Assembly: GCA_903836265.1 (NCBI GenBank) | Contig: CAILQK010000215.1 | Location: forward strand, 1 to 36,946 | DNA from: an uncultured Bacteroidota bacterium | Lineage (GTDB): Bacteria; Bacteroidota; Bacteroidia; Chitinophagales; Saprospiraceae | DNA length: 36,946 nt | Direction of reading: 5' to 3' | Shown: in pieces, positions 33,979 to 36,946 of the stretch | Numbering within the stretch: position 1 is the stretch's first letter | Layout of the letters: the number at the start of each line of letters is the position of its first letter | Translations under genes and position numbers: made by a program | Notes under the pieces: model-generated | Databases searched by the model: none | What the model was told of the DNA's origin: nothing | The model's input: the letters and a program-made list of their open reading frames with translations, nothing else

Positions 33979-35334
33979 ATGAGCAAAAGTATCGTTTTGT
34001 TGTGCTGCGTGCTGCTTTCGACCGCTCTGTACGGCCAAAATAATTTTAACCTCGAACTGCTGGGGCGCTGGGACGACGACTCGCTGCCGGTTTCTTCTCC
34101 CGGCAATCTGAATCTTCAGTATAATGCCTGCTGGGGGATGGCGGTCAACAACCACGAATATGCCATCATGGGCGGAGCTGCGCACGTACTGGTGTTCGAT
34201 GTGACAAATCCTTACAGCCCGCAACTCGCGGGCAAGTTTCAGGGACGCTCACTGGTGGTGCCGCGCGAGTTCAAATCCTATAAAAACAGGTTTTATGCTG
34301 TGGCCGACGGCGGCAAGGACGGACTCATGATTATCAACATGAGCAATGCACCTGCCGAAATTGTACAGACCTACTGGGATACCACATTTTTCAAAAAAAT
34401 TCACACCATAGCTCTCGATACTGTTTCAGGACGACTCTACCTGAACGGAGGGAATGCCGGCAACGGTATTATGGTGCTTGATGTCAGTCAGAACCCCGAT
34501 TCGCCCACCCTGCTCGGTCATGTTGACATCCCGGGCGGTTATGTGCACGACTGCTACGTTCGGAACGACACCGTATATGCATCCTCGGGCTATGAGGGGT
34601 ACTATGTTTTTGATTACAAGGATCCGCAAAACCCGAAGCTGCTCGCCCAGATTTCCACAGGAGGCTATAATCACAACAGCTGGCTCACCCTTGACGGGAA
34701 GTACGCCTATTACGCCGAGGAAATACCAGCTGGCATGCCCATGCGCATAGTGGATCTGCAAAACCTGTCGCTGGGAGAAATAGAGGTGGCGGGATCATTC
34801 ATTGACAATCTGCAGGAACCCGACAATCCGGTCAAAAAAGCTATTCCCCACAATGTGTATATCAAGGACGACCTGCTTTTTGATTCCCAGTACGAAGACG
34901 GACTGTTGGTGTACGACATCAGCAACCGCCTGAATCCGGTGCTGATTGCCCACTACGACACCCGTCCGGAGAATGTTACCTACAACGGATATTTCGGAAA
35001 CTGGGGCAATTATCCCTGGCTGCCATCGGGCACCATTATTTCCAGCGACATGCAGAACGGGCTGTTCCTGTTCAGGCTGGGCACTACAAAAACCGGTACT
35101 CCGGCAGGTAATATATCGGTGGAAATTTCCCCCAATCCGGCCTCCGACAGGGTATTTGTGCGTGTGCCTGGTCACAGTGAATGGAACTGGCGACTGTGCA
35201 ACCTGGCTGGTGCTCTGCTGGGCAGCGGAACCGGTTCCGATTATATCACACTGGCCAGTCAGCCAGGCGGCGTTTATCTGCTGGAAATCCTGCTTTCCGA
35301 TGGCAGCAGGATTTCCAGAAAGATTGTTCACTAG
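33979..35334 (+). CDS. LVIVD-repeat (choice-of-anchor B type) secreted protein with T9SS domain, 451 aa
   Basis: A secreted beta-propeller-like protein. Several repeats of the LVIVD kind are visible, each of the form V/I-DVTNPYSP, DVSQNPDSP, DYKDPQNPK and DISNRLNPV, spaced by 60-120 residues; these repeats build the blades. The HNVYIKDDLLFDSQYEDGL block is typical of the choice-of-anchor B group. The signal peptide is cleaved at LYG|Q. The C-terminal 75 residues are a T9SS type A sorting domain (SPNPASDRVFV, then GGVYLLEI and a basic end), so the protein is exported through the outer membrane and attached or released. Function and ligand are unknown. Convergent with the GH2 gene, 5 bases between stops. 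Confidence 0.88.
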   Translation: MSKSIVLLCCVLLSTALYGQNNFNLELLGRWDDDSLPVSSPGNLNLQYNACWGMAVNNHEYAIMGGAAHVLVFDVTNPYSPQLAGKFQGRSLVVPREFKSYKNRFYAVADGGKDGLMIINMSNAPAEIVQTYWDTTFFKKIHTIALDTVSGRLYLNGGNAGNGIMVLDVSQNPDSPTLLGHVDIPGGYVHDCYVRNDTVYASSGYEGYYVFDYKDPQNPKLLAQISTGGYNHNSWLTLDGKYAYYAEEIPAGMPMRIVDLQNLSLGEIEVAGSFIDNLQEPDNPVKKAIPHNVYIKDDLLFDSQYEDGLLVYDISNRLNPVLIAHYDTRPENVTYNGYFGNWGNYPWLPSGTIISSDMQNGLFLFRLGTTKTGTPAGNISVEISPNPASDRVFVRVPGHSEWNWRLCNLAGALLGSGTGSDYITLASQPGGVYLLEILLSDGSRISRKIVH

Positions 35335-35339
35335 TCATT

Positions 35340-36946
35340 CTACTTCCAGCTGATCTCGTCGGTAAAAAGCCAGCAGTTCTGGCCTTTGCCGGAGTGCCAC
35401 TCCGGACAAACGCCGGTGTTTTCCGCGCGTATGCGTATGTAGCGTGCGGAGCGTTCGCTAAAAGATATATTCAGCCTTTCGATACGCGCCGGACGGTTTT
35501 CAGCCGGAGGCACAGGTACAAGTTCTCCGGCTTTCTCAAACCGGATACCGTCTTCGGAAGTAAGTACAGTCACTTTTCGCGGGGGGAATATCCATACGCC
35601 GGTATTTTCCAGAAATCCGGCCTGCACCTCCCTGACAACCGTGGTTTCGGTCAGCTCGAAGGTGGTTTCGAGGTCATCGCCCGAAAAACCCTGCCAGTGG
35701 CCATCGCTGAACTGTTCACCGCCGGTGAGTCCGTCGCGAAGTCCGAAAGGTCCGCCGCCGCGGTATTTCGGGTGGTATCCCGTTGTATAGACGGGTTTTT
35801 TCTGGTCTGTAACCACAAAATCAGCCACTACCACCCGGCTTGTTCGTCCGTTGACGGTAGCAAAAGCCGTTACCCGTCCGCTTTTGTATGGTTTAAGAAG
35901 GGTAATACGCTGAAAGGCATTGCCGCCGTAATCAACAGTGACGATCGCATCGGGCGAGCCTTTGATACGCACCGAATCGCCTGCGTTGATCATGCCACCC
36001 GGCGGATCAATAACGGGTGCCGGGGTAAAGGATCCGGTATTGATATCGCGCAACACAGCCGGATCAATCTTGCTGACTTTCCGGTCGTAGGTCATCAGTC
36101 CGTTGGCTTCCGTTTCTACATCAGTGATCTGGGTATAAATAGAAGCGCTCAGTCCCTGGCTCCTGAACGGGCCCCATACCTCGGCGTAATACTTTTCGTA
36201 ATCATTCAGCAGCGATTCCGGGCTGGCGTAAGAACTGTACCCCCAGTTGCTGTTTTCCCACATGTGTCCGTCCGTTTTAAGGCCCAGGCCACCGAATTCA
36301 CCCAGTACTGCGGCGCGGTTTTCTTCCGCGGGGGGGCATGATGGCGCCGGATAACTGTGCCAGTCGAGCACATCACCGGTTCGGCGGTCAGACCAGCCGC
36401 TGGCGTTATTCACCAGCCTGGACGGGTCCAGCGACTTGACGTAATTGACGATCCGGGGAGTTTCGTACTGACCCCAGCCCTCGTTGAAGGGCACCCACAT
36501 GATGATAGAGGGGTGGTTTATATGCGTTTTCACCAGTTGAGTCAATTCCTGCTCAAACTGCCCGGCTGATTCCTGTGTTCGGGTAATATCGGGATCTTCG
36601 GGTGCAATTTTCGCATCGCCGTTGGGCATATCCTGCCACACGAGCAGTCCCATCCGGTCGCACCAGTAATAAAATCGGCGCGGTTCTACCTTTACGTGCT
36701 TGCGCAGCATGTTGAAGCCCATTTTCCGGATCATTTCCAGGTCGTATTTCATGGCCTCCTCGGTTGGCGGCGTGTAAATACCATCCGGCCAGAAGCCCTG
36801 ATCGAGGGGGCCGTTCTGAAAAACGAACCGGTTGTTGACGAGTATGCGGGTGAGCCCCTTGTCGTCTTTTCCGAGCGATACTTTCCTCATTCCGAAATAG
36901 CCCGATACCTGATCGGTGGCAACTCCCTGTTGCAGCAGTTTTATCC
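35340..36946 (-). CDS. Glycoside hydrolase family 2 enzyme (5' part outside the window)
   Basis: A beta-galactosidase/beta-glucuronidase/mannosidase-type enzyme. The frame is open to the right edge: reading upstream of the first in-frame ATG (36890) gives VSGYFGMRKV, the normal GH2 block before the TIM barrel, so that ATG is internal. In the barrel, FNEGWG holds the acid/base Glu (codon 36480-36482) and LGEFGG the nucleophile Glu (codon 36297-36299). The C-terminus adds an FN3-associated-type domain (about 36040-35810) and a discoidin (F5/8 C)-like domain (about 35750-35340) that may bind sugar. The N-terminal sugar-binding and Ig-like domains would lie beyond the window. No T9SS sorting domain is present. 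The exact sugar cannot be told. Confidence 0.9.
   Translation of the reverse strand, partial: IKLLQQGVATDQVSGYFGMRKVSLGKDDKGLTRILVNNRFVFQNGPLDQGFWPDGIYTPPTEEAMKYDLEMIRKMGFNMLRKHVKVEPRRFYYWCDRMGLLVWQDMPNGDAKIAPEDPDITRTQESAGQFEQELTQLVKTHINHPSIIMWVPFNEGWGQYETPRIVNYVKSLDPSRLVNNASGWSDRRTGDVLDWHSYPAPSCPPAEENRAAVLGEFGGLGLKTDGHMWENSNWGYSSYASPESLLNDYEKYYAEVWGPFRSQGLSASIYTQITDVETEANGLMTYDRKVSKIDPAVLRDINTGSFTPAPVIDPPGGMINAGDSVRIKGSPDAIVTVDYGGNAFQRITLLKPYKSGRVTAFATVNGRTSRVVVADFVVTDQKKPVYTTGYHPKYRGGGPFGLRDGLTGGEQFSDGHWQGFSGDDLETTFELTETTVVREVQAGFLENTGVWIFPPRKVTVLTSEDGIRFEKAGELVPVPPAENRPARIERLNISFSERSARYIRIRAENTGVCPEWHSGKGQNCWLFTDEISWK

Overview
The window comes from a Bacteroidota chromosome, probably a free-living member of the Saprospira/Cytophaga/Chitinophaga side of the phylum; the genus cannot be told from this sequence. 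The evidence is a SusC/SusD pair, two proteins with type IX secretion (T9SS) C-terminal sorting domains plus a PorV/PorQ-type barrel, DUF3078 and DUF5686 envelope proteins, promoters of the phylum's TAnnTTTG type, and signal peptides that all end just before Gln (the Bacteroidetes 'Q-rule').

Layout. 1-1.6 kb: a 3' scrap of an upstream gene, then an AT-rich Fic gene bracketed by a 14-bp inverted repeat, which looks mobile. 1.9-5.5 kb (minus): a MlaF-type ATPase, an ECF sigma factor, an 87-aa protein and an MscS channel in one tight run, then a DUF3078 protein. 5.6-12.2 kb (minus): class II fumarase, then the operon rsfS-ftsH-DUF5686. 12.2-14.2 kb (plus): birA and an HI0933-family flavoprotein, divergent from rsfS. 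14.3-18.8 kb (plus): susC-susD, closed by a strong terminator. 18.85-20.1 kb (plus): a Rieske oxygenase and tRNA-Ala(GGC) with its own promoter and terminator. 20.2-21.0 kb: a second AT-rich Fic gene. 21.1-25.5 kb (minus): a T9SS-sorted PHB-depolymerase-like esterase, a DPP-IV-like S9 peptidase and a lipoprotein. 25.7-30.9 kb (plus): lptG-like permease, an M28/glutaminyl-cyclase-like enzyme, pyrB and dnaG. 30.9-32.6 kb (minus): a lower-GC OLD-like ATPase/TOPRIM gene. 32.8-36.9 kb: a PorV/PorQ-like barrel, a T9SS-sorted LVIVD-repeat protein, and a GH2 glycosidase running off the right edge.

How it fits together. Most of the window is core metabolism and envelope biology: lipid and LPS transport (MlaF, LptG-like), mechanosensing (MscS beside an ECF sigma factor), membrane quality control (FtsH), outer-membrane uptake (SusCD) and T9SS export. 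The M28 enzyme has the features of a membrane-anchored glutaminyl cyclase, and all seven signal-peptidase-I type exported proteins here would expose an N-terminal Gln, its expected substrate. Accessory pieces are the two Fic genes and the OLD-like gene, all lower in GC than their neighbours. No CRISPR array, rRNA, transposase or integrase was seen.
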